Source: Ailurus styani
Lineage: Eukaryota; Chordata; Mammalia; Carnivora; Ailuridae
DNA: 64,000 nucleotides
Direction: 5' to 3'
Assembly: GCA_002007465.1 (NCBI GenBank)
Contig: LNAC01000003.1
Span: forward strand, 15,199,483 to 15,263,482
The notes under the pieces were generated by a model, which ran no database searches, had not been told where the DNA came from, and saw only the letters and a list, made by a program, of their open reading frames with translations. The position numbers were made by a program, and so were the translations under genes. Numbering within the stretch: the stretch's first letter is position 1; the number at the start of each line of letters is the position of its first letter. Of this stretch, positions 25,131 through 36,999 are shown in pieces.

Positions 25131-25990
25131 CAGGTATCCTCAAAAATGGCATGTATCCTCTCTCAAGATGTTTCTCCCTATGACAGAGCTGTCCTGTAAG
25201 GAACACAACATACCTGATCTCTGTTTTCCCCACTATGGTCTTTTTCTGCTTTCTGAAAGTAGACAACCCTTTTAAGAAAAAAGAGGTAATTTCAGAACTA
25301 TTTTACTATAATACCTGCATGAAAGGACTTAGACGAGGAAATCCCAGAGCAAAGTGAGGTAAAATAGAGAAAACTCAGGGGAAAAAAAAACACAAAAAAC
25401 CCCTATCATTTGGAAGAGAGGAGTGTTTTTACCCTTGAACTCCCCAGAAAGACACAAATTGATCATACCAAAGTATTACATTATGGATTTTACTCATAGC
25501 ACCTTATACTTGGGTATACATATGGATATTAGAAGATAGGATGAGGGAAAAGTCACTTAGAGAACAGAATAGTGGCCATCATCTACTATTTAGCATTAAA
25601 TGAAACAGCACATTGTAAACTACTTATGTACAGGCTATTATGTTGGAATGAGTCATGTAGCCAGTTAGTTTAACAGACTGATTGGCATCTATATATAAAA
25701 TCAACATATTTTTAAATTTATGGACTTAACCTCTCTAGATGTTTAGCTTTTAAAGAGATTTGTGATTTTTTGTGCTTCAGTGTCAGAGTCTACCTTCAGT
25801 TTGGTAGTTAAATGACACTATCATTTTCTTATTTTATACATTATATTTTATTACTATAATGGTTTAATGCATGATTCTTTCCAAGTATAACTTTCTCTTT
25901 TACAAAGGATATCAAGAGTTTAGGCTAAAGGAATAAAAACAAATGGGGGGATTTCAGGCACTAGAACAAGGGGATGGTTGATAACATATA
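25131..25990. other. Unassigned sequence
   Basis: Nothing recognisable. Confidence 0.4.
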
Positions 25991-26089
25991 TTTAGAGAAA
26001 GTAGTCCTTGGGCACTTTTCATCACACTGTATATATATGTATATAATTCCCTATTTTGCTTTGACATATCACCAGAAGTAGATTCCTCT

Positions 26090-26576
26090 ACCTGGCATAA
26101 TCATACCCGTCCTAGTTTTCTGAGAAAAGGAAGATGTTCCCTGTGGGAACAGGTATAACACTTATTCCTCCTATGTCCTTTCTGTATATGTATCTACACC
26201 CTGAAGGCTGCATACTGTGAGTACCTGTGACTCTCTGCTTCATTGTAGCTATGGGGGCATGCATGCTTTATACACAGGCCCATTGAAAGGGCAGGTAAAA
26301 GCTCCAGCAATGACACAGGGAAACTTAGTGGGTAAATACCTCAGCTTTTCCACCCCCTTCATTGTGATGATATTATCTTCCCCGGCAGCCCCAATAAGAT
26401 TGAGCCCACTTGCCCAAATTGATAACTAGCCCTATAACCCACTTTTTTTTGGTTTCCTTCTCCTTCCTGTCATACTGTCCCACTCCTCCATTGCTGCTTC
26501 CTGGGATCACCTCTCAAATAAAGTCCCTACCCTTGAATCTTCTTCTTAGCAGCTGCTCTGGAATCCAAATAGACAA
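26090..26576 (+). mobile_element. Possible degenerate ERV LTR
   Basis: The 3' portion reads 'gcttcctgggatcacctctcaaataaagtccc', an LTR-like polyadenylation context, followed by U5-like pyrimidine-rich sequence. It is then followed at once by 'actggtgccaaaagtgg', which resembles a primer-binding-site region. A similar 'acttcctgggatcacatcagaaataaa' block recurs at 29010-29045, after 2.4 kb that includes inserted L1 and SINE. This layout suggests an ancient ERV with two LTR ends. The 5' boundary is a guess. Confidence 0.4.
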
Positions 26577-26832
26577 CTGGTGCCAAAAGTGGTCATAGGA
26601 GAAGACTCTTAAGACAGGATTCTGGAACTGGATTAGTTACCAGCCATATGGCAACAATGACCCTGTAACTGGTGGTAAGTTGTAGGGTTATAAATATCTC
26701 TTATGCTGAGTCTCATCTGTGGTGAATTGGAAATGGGTTACAGGGAAGTGAGATGCTTTAGTTCAGGCAAGACATTTAGCTCTTGGGAAATGTGGGATAA
26801 TGGTATTTATAAGGATATGGTGTTGGCTGGCA
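26577..26832 (+). other. Possible ERV internal remnant, 5' part
   Basis: It starts 'tggtgccaaaagtggtcataggagaagactcttaagacaggattctgg', the style of an ERV leader. No gag, pol or env motif was recognised. Interrupted at 26840 by the L1. Confidence 0.3.
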
Positions 26833-26839
26833 TATGACA

Positions 26840-27667
26840 ACTGCAATAGAAGCCTGAGATACCACCTTACGCCAGTTAGAATGGCCAAAATTAACAACAA
26901 ATGTTGGCAAGGTTGTGGAGAAAGGGGAACACTCTTACACTGTTTGTGGGAATGCGAGATGGTACAGCCACTCTGGAAAATAGTATGGAGGTTCCTCAAG
27001 ACATTAAATATAAAGCTACCTCATGAGCCAGTGATTACACTATTAGGTATTTACCCCAAAGATGCAGATGTAGTAAAAAGAAGGGGCATGTGCACCCTAA
27101 TGTTCATAATAGCAATGCCCACAATAGTCAAATTGTGGAAGGAGTCAAGATGCCCTTCAACAGATGAATGGATAAAGAAGATACCATCCGTATACACCAT
27201 GGACTATTACTCAGCCATCAGAAAGGATGAAAACCCACCATTTGCATCAGCATGGATGGAACTGGAGGGTATTATGCTAAGTGAAATAAGTCAATCAGAG
27301 AAAGACATTTATCATATGGTTTTACTCATATGTGGAATATAAGAAATTGTGCAGAGGATCATAGGGGAAAGGAGGAAAAACTGAATGAAAAGAAACATAG
27401 AGGGAGACAAACCATGAGGGACTGTTGACTCTGGGAAGCAAACTGAGAGTTACAGAAGGGAGGGGAGTGGGGAGATAGGGTAATGGGGTGATGTATATTA
27501 AGGCACGCATGTGTTAGGATGAGCACTGAGTGTTATATGTAACTGATGAATCATCGAACGCTACATCTAAAACTAATGATATTCTATATGCTGGATAACT
27601 GAACATAATGAAAATAAATAAAAAATAAAAAATATAAATAAATAAATAAATGAATAAATAAATAAAG
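26840..27667 (+). mobile_element. 5'-truncated carnivore L1, sense
   Basis: Contains the C-terminal ~165 codons of L1 ORF2 in one open frame, ending at 27342. Typical blocks are [53 protein letters not shown] and MLSEISQSEKD. A ~270-bp 3'UTR of the carnivore type follows ('aggatcataggggaaaggagg', 'ggagacaaaccatgaggga'), then an (AAATA)n tail. No RT or endonuclease domain remains, so it is inactive. A 7-bp flank match, tatgaca (26833-26839 and 27668-27674), is a plausible target duplication. The open frame suggests a more recent insertion than the other L1 copies here. Confidence 0.95.
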
Positions 27668-27674
27668 TATGACA

Positions 27675-28658
27675 GGCCCGAGGCAACCAACTAATAGTTT
27701 AGCTTGGTATGACACAAAGACCCTTTCTTCCAACAGTGGGAGAGCAGACTATTGACAGAAGTACAAAGTGAGCTGAATTTATAATCCTGGCAAAGCTCCT
27801 ACACTGATGGTAGGGCCCTGATGGGGAAAGAATGGATACTGAGACATGGAATAAGGATCTCCTGGTTTCCTAGCAGATATGTTATGAAGAAAGGTATTAT
27901 TTATTAAAAGAGTTAGAGAATCTGTATATTATATACAGTACAAACCGGGAGAACATGCTTGACAATGAATGCTAAAAGTGCTAGGCTGTGGTAGAGGGTG
28001 GGGAGTGGAATCTAAGGCAGGAAGAGACAGTTTATTGATAATGGTGGACTCTCCTGAGACTCATGATTAAGGTCCTAGCACTTTCTTTGAAGAACTTTTG
28101 TGGAAAATATTAAAGGAGGGATTAAAGTCTTAGTGACATGGGCATGTTAGAATGGCTTTACTATGTGATGCTGGAGAATCAACCAGTGGACTGTGTTCTC
28201 TGGTAGAGCTCAGATGGTACTCCTTTCTTTAAATTGATAGAGAATGTGATAATAAAGGGCACATCAATACTATTGAGAATTAAAATTGTCTTCTGTAGAT
28301 CAGTTAATGATAGGAATTGGGAATGATGCTATTTGTATTTGCCGAGACCATGTAGCTGCACTTAACTATCAGAGATTTGGATACAATTCATTAGCGATCA
28401 GTCACTTGATGCCAAGTTGATTGCACTATACCCTCTCTATACCGGGGGATGGGAAATTCATCCTTGTTGGTATTGTAAAGTATCTCTAATATGGGTTTAC
28501 TTTTCTGCCTTCAATGCCTCAACCAGCACTAATGTCCAAGGATTTGAGATTGCACATAACATTGCCTTCACTTTATGGTGAAAGAGTTAGGACAACAAGC
28601 ACTTGACCACAAGATTTACTCATCCCACCATAGATTATACCCTTCAGAAGCTGCCAGC
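27675..28658 (+). other. Possible ERV internal remnant, 3' part
   Basis: Low-complexity-free sequence between the L1 and the next SINE. It may continue the degenerate ERV, but no reading frame with retroviral motifs is seen. Confidence 0.25.
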
Positions 28659-28672
28659 TGGACAGAACTTTA

Positions 28673-28886
28673 TTTTTTTTTTTAATTTTTTTTTAAATTT
28701 TATTTATTTATTTGACACAGAGAGAGAGATTACAAGTAGGCAGAGAGGCAGGCAGAGAGACAGGGAGAGGAGGAAGCAGGCTCCCTGCTGAGCAGAGAGC
28801 CCGATGCGGGCCTCGATCCCAGGACGCTGAGATCATGACCTGAGCCGAAAGCAGGGGCATTAACCCACTGAGCCACCCAGGCGCCC
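28673..28886 (-). mobile_element. Can-SINE (SINEC), young full-length copy
   Basis: Antisense copy with a perfect 14-bp target duplication, tggacagaacttta, at 28659-28672 and 28887-28900. Confidence 0.97.
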
Positions 28887-28900
28887 TGGACAGAACTTTA

Positions 28901-29565
28901 ACTGGGTCTTTAAGAAGCTATTCCAAAGTTCTGTCTGTATTGCTGATAATGGATAATGTTCCTTTACTTATTTCTTTCCTTTTTCTGTCTCAGTTCTTCA
29001 CTCCCCACTGATACTTCCTGGGATCACATCAGAAATAAATAAAAAAAAATTGGAGATCTTCAATCCAGGACTGATACAGTTTCTCAATTATGAGAACAGG
29101 ATCCAGGATCTATCTTACGGCTTCACATACATATCCTATTGCCTTATGTCACAAGAAGACTGTGACATCATATGATATGACCTAGGCCCTACAACATTTA
29201 CAGGCAAAAAGAAGGAGAAACATTTAGAAAAAAAGAATCAGCAACATCTACTTACATTTTTCAGTGGGAACAGTGAGAATATGGGTACCAAGCTGCAAGA
29301 AAGTTTGGAAAGTTGGAGTTTGAGTAGTTGAATTTAGAGTAAAGTCTTTATAATAAAGTCATGGGAGAAAAAGGATGAAGAGGGAAGTTCAGTCAATCAA
29401 CCCATGGTGTTACTATATGAATAGGCAAATCAGAATTTAATAACAAAAATTGACCTAATTTCTGACCTAATTTTTCCCCATTTTTCTGAATAAATAAATA
29501 ATAGGTTGCAACGTTAAATTATAATGACTCCCTAGAATGTTTTAAATATTAAAGCAGTTAAAATA
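28901..29565. other. Unassigned; first 150 bp may be the second LTR end
   Basis: 28960-29045 resembles the LTR-like end at 26440-26576. The remainder is unassigned. Confidence 0.35.
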
Positions 29566-29577
29566 ATTCACTACATT

Positions 29578-29755
29578 GGGGCACCTGTGTGGCTCAGTGG
29601 TTAAGCGTCTGACTTCAGCTCAAGTTGCAGTCTCAGGGTCCTGGGATCAAGCCCTGTGCCAGGCTCCTTCCTCAGTAGAGAGTCTGCTTGTCCCAATTCC
29701 TTCTGCCCCCTCCCAAACCACTCATACTCTCTGTCTTTCTCTCAAATAAAAAAAA
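29578..29755 (+). mobile_element. Can-SINE, older subtype
   Basis: Sense copy starting ggggcacctgtgtggctcag and ending 'ctctcaaataaaaaaaaa'. Target duplication aattcact(a/t)catt lies at 29565-29577 and 29756-29768. Confidence 0.94.
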
Positions 29756-29768
29756 AATTCACTTCATT

Positions 29769-30865
29769 TTGTTGCCAAGTTTTCACATGCCCTATTTATC
29801 ATTTAAAAAAATATGTCTCTACTAATGGCCTTCAATGAGCAGAGCAGACAAAATTTCTGTTCTTCTTGACTTTCTGTCCTATGTATAAACCCATTCAAAC
29901 TGCCTGCATGCAACAGAGTAACTGATAAGAATTATTTACTTTGTGAGGGCATAAAAATTCATAAAAATTTGTAAGAAGTTATAAATTCTAACTACAAGAA
30001 CATTTTTGTGCTCTTAATAATTAGAAAAACATCAAAATTAACTTTTATGATTCTTAAGCTTTGTCAAGAATTTCCAAATGAATTCTGATACTTATTTTTC
30101 TCATACAAAGACATCCAGAATCTTTAGCCTCAAAAACTATAAATTGTTGAAGTTTAAAAAAAGCACAAAATATAAAATAATTAAAACAAGTTATACTTAT
30201 TTTTATTTATAACCTTGAGTTACTGACAATATCCCTTATATGCAACTGTTTGCTATCACTTACATCTTTGCTTTGTATACTTGTGCTTTCTATTGAATAG
30301 TTTAGATGAGGGCTGACACTAAAATCTGGATCATTTAATTAATTAATTAATTAATTAATTATTTTTTGTAGCAGCAAATGATTTTGTCTCTGCCAATTTT
30401 GTCTGTTAGGCTAATGGTCTTACATATTTTTAATTGCTATTTCCATCTGCACTCATATTTTCACACCTCCTTGAAGTAATGTAACAGCAAGATTTTTATC
30501 ACCACAACTGGTGTACACCTAGGTTATTCTATCGACCATTTAGGGAAATATTCCCAAGCTGTAACAAAGCCATTTCTATGTGTTCACTCATTTTACCCAC
30601 AGCTTCTCTGAAAAGTGTTTCTGTAGTTAAAACAAAAATCCTTAAAGAAATCTTTCATTTTTAAATGCTTAACATTTTAAAACCAAAATAAGTGTAAAAT
30701 TATGAATAATATATAAATTTTACAGTTATCTTTATTTTAGCAAGGACAGTCTTTTCTCTAATTGTATCAATAGAATAGTTTATTTAAAATATATATTATA
30801 AAATATAAAATAAAATATATAATTTATATAAATATTTCTGGAAGTTTAGCTTTTGAAAAATTTCA
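29769..30865. other. Unassigned AT-rich sequence
   Basis: Contains a perfect (ATTA)n run at about 30336-30361 and an A/T-only tract at about 30780-30835. No gene recognised. Confidence 0.45.
30336..30361. repeat. (TTAA)n tetranucleotide repeat
   Basis: About six uninterrupted units of aatt/ttaa. Self-complementary, so able to extrude. Confidence 0.9.
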
Positions 30866-32547
30866 TGTTTATTTAGCTAAAATTGATATATAAAGTTGTA
30901 ACATAATTAAAGTGCATATGTTGGTGATTTGATATACATAGACATTGTAAAAAGAGTCCCTCATCTAGTTCATTAACATATCTATCTCCTAACATATTTA
31001 TCTTTCTTTGTTGTTATAGTTGAGAACATTTAAGTTCTACTCTTAGCAAATTTCAATTATATAATGTAGTGTTATTAACTATAGCCACCATGTTTTGTAT
31101 TAGTTTTTGCACTTTATTTATCTTATAGCTGAAAATTTGTATCTTTTCACCAACCTCTTCCTATTCATTCTCCCACCTCCCAGTCCCTGGCAACCAACCA
31201 CTTTTCTACTATTTCTATGAGTTTGACTTTTTTTTTTTTTTTAAAGATTCCACACATAAGTGATATGCAGTGTTAGTCATTCTCTGTCTGGTTTATTTCA
31301 CTTAGCATGATGCCCTCAAGGTCGATGCGTGTTGTGGTAAATGGCAGGATTTCCTTCCTCATAGCTGATTAATATTCCCTTGTTTGCATGTATAGATATA
31401 TCAGATTTTCTTAATCCATTCATGCATCAATGGACACTTAGATTATTTCCATGTCTTGGCTATTTTGAACAATTCTACAACAAACATGACAGTGAAAATA
31501 TCTCTTCAATATCTTATTTTCATTTCCTTTGGATATATACCCAGTAGTGTAATTGCTTGATCATATGGTAATTCTCATTTTAATTTTTTGAGGAACGTCC
31601 ATATTGTTTTCCACAGTAGCTGAACCAATTTACATTCCCATCAACTGTGTACAAGTTTCCCTTTTCTCCACATATTTGCCAACACTTGTTATCTCTAGTC
31701 TTTCTCGTGATGGCCATTCTAATGGGTGTGAAGTGATAGCTAATGATGATTTTGATTTACATTTCCCTGATGATTAGTGATGTTGAACATCTTTTCATTC
31801 AACTATCAACCATTTGTATGTCTTCTTTGGAAAAATGTCTATTCAGATCCTCTGCCACTTTTAAATTGGATTTTATTTTTTGTTATTTAGGTTGTATGAA
31901 TTTTTTCTTTACTGAATATTTTGGATGTTAATTTCTTATCAGTTATATGATTTGCAAATATTTTCTCCCATTTAGCAGATTGGTTTTTCATTTTGTTGGT
32001 GGTTTCCTTTGCTGTGTAGCTTTTCAGTTTGACTTGGTCTCACTTGTTTATTTTTGCTTTTGTTTCCTCTGCTTTTGATGTCATATCCAAAAGTCATAGC
32101 CAAGACTGATATCAAGGAGCTTAACCCTGTATTTTCTTCTAGGAGTTTTATGGTTTCAGACCTTAAATTTATGTCTTTAATATATTTTAAATTGATTTTT
32201 ATGTATATTATAAGGTAGGGATCCAGTTTCATTCTTTTGCATGCAGCTGTCCAATTTTCTCAACACCATCTACTTACTGAAGACACTATTCTTTCCCTAT
32301 TAGATAAACTTCTGTGTTGTAAACTAATTGAACAAATATGCCTGGGTTTATTTCTGGGCTCTCTACTCTGTTTCATTGTTCTATATATCTGTTTTTATGC
32401 TAATGCCATTTGGTTTTGATTACTATTGTTTTGTAGATTTTGAAATCAGGGAGTGTAATGTCTTCAGCTTTGTTCTTTCCCAAAATTTCTTTGACTATTT
32501 GGGGTCTTTTATGGTTCTATACAAATTTTATTTTATTTTATATTTTA

Positions 32548-32733
32548 ATTTTATTTAATATTTTATTTATTTATTAGAGAGAGAGAGAGATAACGAGAGA
32601 GAATGCAAGTAGAGGGGGAAGAACAGAGGGAAAAGGAGAAGCAGACTCTCTGCTGAGCAGGGAGCCCAGAACCCTGTGATCATGACCTAGGCTAAAGGCA
32701 GACATTTAACAGACTGAGCCACCCAGGGGCTCC
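32548..32733 (-). mobile_element. Can-SINE inserted in L1
   Basis: Antisense older copy, ending ...gagccacccaggggctcc. The L1 sequence resumes after it ('tttttcctatttctgtgacaatacc'). Lacks part of the usual 'gggctcgatcccagg' block. Confidence 0.88.
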
Positions 32734-34057
32734 TCCATATAAATTAAAAAAATTTTTTTCCTATTTCTGTGACAATACCATTGAACTTTGATAGGGATTC
32801 CACTGAATCTGTAGATCACCTTGCTTGGTGACATTTTAATAATATCAATTCTTCTAATCCATGAATAAAGACTATCTTTCCATTTATTTATATTTTCTTC
32901 AATTTCTTTGATCAGTGCCTTATACTTTTCAATGTGTAGATCCTTCAAGTACTTGGTTAAATTTATTTGTAAGTATTTTACTATTTTTGATGCAATTGTA
33001 ATAATTGGTACAATTAATTTCTTTTCTTATTGTTATTAGTAGATAGAAACACACTGATTTTTGTGTATCTATTTTGCATCCTACAACTTTACTGAATTTG
33101 TTTATTCTAACAGATTTGGGGCAGAGTCTTTAGGATTTTCTCTATATAAGGTCATATCATCTGCAGACAATTCTACTTGTTGCTTTCTAACATGGATGAT
33201 TTTTTTTTCTTGCCTAATTTCTCTCACTAGGACTTCTAGTACTATAAAAGTGGTGAGAGTGGGGAATACTTGTTCCTGATCCCGCAGGAAAAGCTTTTGA
33301 TTTTTCATCATTGAATGCAATGTTGCCTATGGACTTGTTATATCTGTTCTTTATTATGCTGAGTTACATTCCCTTTATACTCAATTTGTTGCAGTTTTCA
33401 TTGTGAATAGATATTGGAAATTGTCAAACGTTTTTTCTGTATCAATTGAGATCGTCATATGGTTTTTAGCCTTCATTTTGTTAATGTACTATACTACATT
33501 AATTGATTTAAAACGTTAAGTCATCCTTGCATCCCTGGAATAAATTCCACATGATTATATTGTCTGATCCTTTTAATGCATTATTGACTTTGGTTTGCTA
33601 ATATTTTGCTGATGATTTTTTGCATATATGTTGACCAAGGAAATTGGCCTGTAATTTCCTTTTTTCCTAGTGTCCCTGTCTGGCTTTATCAGGGTAATTG
33701 ATACTGGCCTCATAAAATGAGTTTTGGAGTGTGTTTATTTATTTATTTATTTTTGTATGCTTTGGGATAGTTTTAGAAGGGTTGGTATTAATTCTTTAAA
33801 TGTTGGAATTCACCAGTGAAACCATAAAGTACTGGACTTTTCTTTGTTGGGAGGTTTTTGATTACTGCTTCTATCTCCTTAGTCAATATTGATCTGTTCA
33901 GATTTTCTGTTTCTTAATGGTTCAGTTTTGGTAGGTTGTATGTGTCTAGGAATTTATCCATTTCTAGGTCATCCAATTTGTTGGCATAGAACTGTTCCTA
34001 GTAGTCTCACCTTCCTTTGAATTTCTGTGGTATCAGTTATAAAGTCTCCTCTTTCAT

Positions 34058-34263
34058 CTCTTTTCTTTTTTTTTTTTGAGGTTTTATTTATTTTTTTGAC
34101 AGAGAGAGAGAGAGCACATGGAGGGGAGCGACAGGCAGAAGAAGAGGGAGAAACAGGCTCCCCACTGAGCAGAGGGCCTGACATGGGGCTTGATTCCAGG
34201 ACCCTGGGATCATGACCTGAGCTGAAGGCAGATGCTTAACTGACTGAGCCACTCAGGCACTCC
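34058..34263 (-). mobile_element. Can-SINE inserted in L1
   Basis: Antisense older copy. The 13-bp target duplication tctcctctttcat lies at 34045-34057 and 34264-34276, inside the L1. Confidence 0.95.
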
Positions 34264-35065
34264 TCTCCTCTTTCATTTCTATTTTATTTTAGCTCTTTTT
34301 TTCCCTACATAAGTCTAGCTGAAGATTTTTTTCTGTTTATCTTTTCAAAAATCAGCTCTTAGTTTCATTGATCTTTTCTATTGTCTTTCTAATCTCAATT
34401 TCTTTTTTTTTCATCCTGATCGTCTTTATTCCTTTTCTTCTAATTTGGGTTTAATTTATCATTATTTTTCTAGATCCTTGAGGTGTAAAGTTAGGTTGTT
34501 TATTTGAAACCTTTCTCTTTTCTTAATGTAGTTGTTTATAACTATAAACTTCCCTCTTTGAACTGCTTTTCTTTTATCCCATAGGTTTTAGTGTGTTGTA
34601 TTTTCATTTTCATTTGTCTGAAAATACTGTTCGATTTCTCCTTTTATTTCTTCTTTGACCCATCATTTGTTCAAGAGCATGTTGTTTAATCTCCACATAT
34701 TTGTGAATTTTTCAATTTTCTTCTTGTAATTCATATCTAGTTTGTTGCTATTGTAGTCAGAAAATCATATTTGATATGACTTCATCTTCTTAAATTTATT
34801 AAGGTGTGTTTTGTGGTCTAACATATGATCTGTCCTAGAGTATGTTTCATGTGCGCTGATGAAGAATGTATCTGCTGCTGTCTGCTGCTGGAGATGATGT
34901 TCTGTAAAGAGCAGTTAATTTCATCTGGCCTTATTGATTTTCTGTTTGTATGTTCTATCTATTTTTGAAAGTGGAATACTTAATTCCTTTACTGTTATTG
35001 TATTGTTATCTATTTCTCCCTTCAGGTCTGTTAATATTTCCTTTATATATTTAGATGCAGGTGTG

Positions 35066-35067
<2 letters not shown>

Positions 35068-35109
<42 letters not shown>
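35068..35109. repeat. (CA)n microsatellite inside L1
   Basis: About 20 CA units followed by atatata. It gives rise to spurious valine-cysteine or threonine-histidine frames. Confidence 0.96.
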
Positions 35110-35115
<6 letters not shown>

Positions 35116-35360
35116 GGTATTGCTTAAATATATGCAAATGTTATGTCTTCTTATTGGATTAACCTCTTCATCATTATATAAATACCTTCTTTATTTCTGA
35201 TGATAATTTTTGGCTTAATGTCTGTTTGGTCTGATATGAGTTTAATCAATCTTGTTTTCTTTTGGTGTTTGTTTGCCTGGAATATCTTTTCCATGTCTTC
35301 ACTTTCAGACTGTTTGTGTTTAAAGCTAAAGTGAGTCTTCTATAGCCAGCACATATTTTC

Positions 35361-35512
35361 TTCCTTTCCTTCTCTTCTCCTCTCTTCTCTTCTCTTCTCC
35401 TCTCCTCTCCTCTCCTCTCCTCTCCTCTCCTCTCTTCTCTTCTCTTCTCTTCTCTTCTCTTCTCTTCTCTTCTCTTCTCTTCTCCTCTTCTCTTCTCTTC
35501 TCTCCTTTCTTT
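35361..35512. repeat. (TCTTC/TCTCC)n pentanucleotide array inside L1
   Basis: About 30 units of a 5-bp pyrimidine motif in two interleaved variants, arranged in blocks. The strand bias is complete: pyrimidines on plus, purines on minus. It produces an RREEK-repeat frame on the minus strand that is not a protein. Confidence 0.95.
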
Positions 35513-36130
35513 CATCCATTCAAACACTCTATGTTTTTTAATTGGAAAATTTATTCCATTTACATTTAAAGGGATTTTTGACAAAATGGTACTGCCATTT
35601 TGTTAATTATTTTCTAGATGTTTTGTAGTGTCTGTTTTTTTTTCTTTTCCTCTCTTTTGTAAGATGATGATTTTCTGTACTGATATGCTTAGATTCTATC
35701 TTCTGTTTAACTACTATATGTTTTTGCTTTGTGTTAACATGAAACCATATAAAATATCTTCCATTTAAAATGATCTAATTTAAGTTAATGACTTAACTCT
35801 GAACATATTCTAAAGCTCTACATTTTTATTTTCCCCTCTTGCAAAATTTGTGTCTTTAATGTCATAATTTACATTTTTTCCACTTCGTGTATCCATTAAC
35901 AAATTATTATAGTTATTTTTAATGCTTTGAATTCTAACCATCATAGTAGATTCTCAACTATACTAAGGTCTTTCATCTTCTTGTCCTTAATGTATGACAT
36001 GGCGTCTTAAGAAGATGACAGTACTAGTCAACTTCATGAAATCTTCTCATTTAATCATTCCTTACCATTGTTGATCCTTAATTACTCTCTTTATTTTGTA
36101 GTTAGAGTATTATTTACATATATACATATA

Positions 36131-36336
36131 CTTTTTAAAAAGATTTTATTTATTTATTTGAGAGAGAGAAAGAGAATGAGAGAGAGAGAGAGAGAGAGAG
36201 CATGGGGGAGAGGGTCAGAGGGAGAAGCAGACTCCCTCTTGAGCAGGGAGCCTGATGTAAGACTGGACCCTGCGACTTCAGGATCATAACCTGAGCTGAA
36301 GGCCATCACTTAACTGAATGAGCCACCCAGGTGTCC
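36131..36336 (-). mobile_element. Can-SINE, older subtype
   Basis: Antisense copy ending ...gagccacccaggtgtcc. Target duplication tatacatata at 36121-36130 and 36337-36346. It includes a (GA)n run. Confidence 0.95.
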
Positions 36337-36346
36337 TATACATATA

Positions 36347-36584
36347 AATTTTTATGCAAAACATAATTATATTATCTAAAACTTTCATTTTTATGTTATA
36401 GGACAAAATACAGTAACAAAAAGCAATTGCTAGGTCTGGTAAAGTTAGAGCCATTGGTCTTAAGCATTCTGCTTCTCAATTGCTTTTTTAAAAACATACA
36501 ATGACAAATAAAAATGTGTATATATATATGCAGTTATATGATATAAATATGAATGAATCTATATAAAATACAAAAAATATTTAA
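36347..36584. other. Unassigned AT-rich spacer
   Basis: Nothing recognised; AT-rich with a short TATA run near 36520. Confidence 0.4.
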
Positions 36585-36840
36585 AATGTACAATGTGATT
36601 ATTTGATATACATATAAAATGTGAAATGATTACCATAATCCACTTAACAAATTCATCATCTGACATAATTACTATAATTTTGTATGCATGGTTCGAATGT
36701 TTAAGGTCTCCTCTCAGCAAATTTCAAATGTACGATGCAGCATGTTATCATGCTGTACATTATATGCTCAGAACTTATTCATTCATTTGTGAAGTACTAA
36801 TCCAGACACTAGATATAAGGATCAAACTGTTAGGGTATTT
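36585..36840 (-). mobile_element. L1M 3'UTR fragment, antisense
   Basis: It reads 'tacaatgtgattatttgatatacat', 'gaaatgattaccataatcca' and 'ctcagcaaatttcaaatgtacgatgcag'. This is a separate copy of the same class of 3'UTR seen at 30900-31080. Confidence 0.75.
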
Positions 36841-36868
36841 TACTCTCATGAACACTATATATAAGGCA

Positions 36869-36880
36869 TTTCTTTCTTTT

Positions 36881-36940
<60 letters not shown>

Positions 36941-36999
36941 TCCTTCCTTCCTTCCTTCCTTCCTTCCTTCCTTCCTTCTTTCTTCTTTCTTTCTTTCTT
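36869..36999. repeat. Compound (TTTC)n(TTCC)n(TTTC)n array
   Basis: 131 bp of a tetranucleotide pyrimidine repeat with an internal switch from TTTC to TTCC near 36940 and back near 36977. It overlies the 3' edge of the L1 fragment and creates false FLSF and KERK frames. Confidence 0.97.

Larger units (their letters stand above)
30868..36070 (-). mobile_element. Long L1M-type LINE, antisense, multiply interrupted
   Basis: 30868-31240 is the antisense 3'UTR. From about 31240 upward the plus strand reads ORF2 backwards: the C-terminal end, the reverse-transcriptase region, and the segment leading to the endonuclease domain (to about 35600). About 450 bp of further L1-like sequence follows. The RT catalytic box normally written (F/Y)ADD is present but mutated to SADD at 33156-33167 on the minus strand, in a short frame reading ELSADDMT. 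Many stops and indels show an old, dead copy. It is interrupted by SINEs at 32548-32733 and 34058-34263, a CA repeat at 35068-35109 and a TCTYC array at 35361-35512. 5' end and ORF1 not recognised. Confidence 0.9.

Noticed and set aside
35246..35584. 112-codon minus-strand frame rich in Arg/Glu/Lys
   Set aside because: It is a translation of the TCTYC array within L1, not a charged-repeat protein.
36869..36999. Regularly spaced repeats as a possible CRISPR array
   Set aside because: The period is 4 bp with no spacers, and the genome is mammalian.
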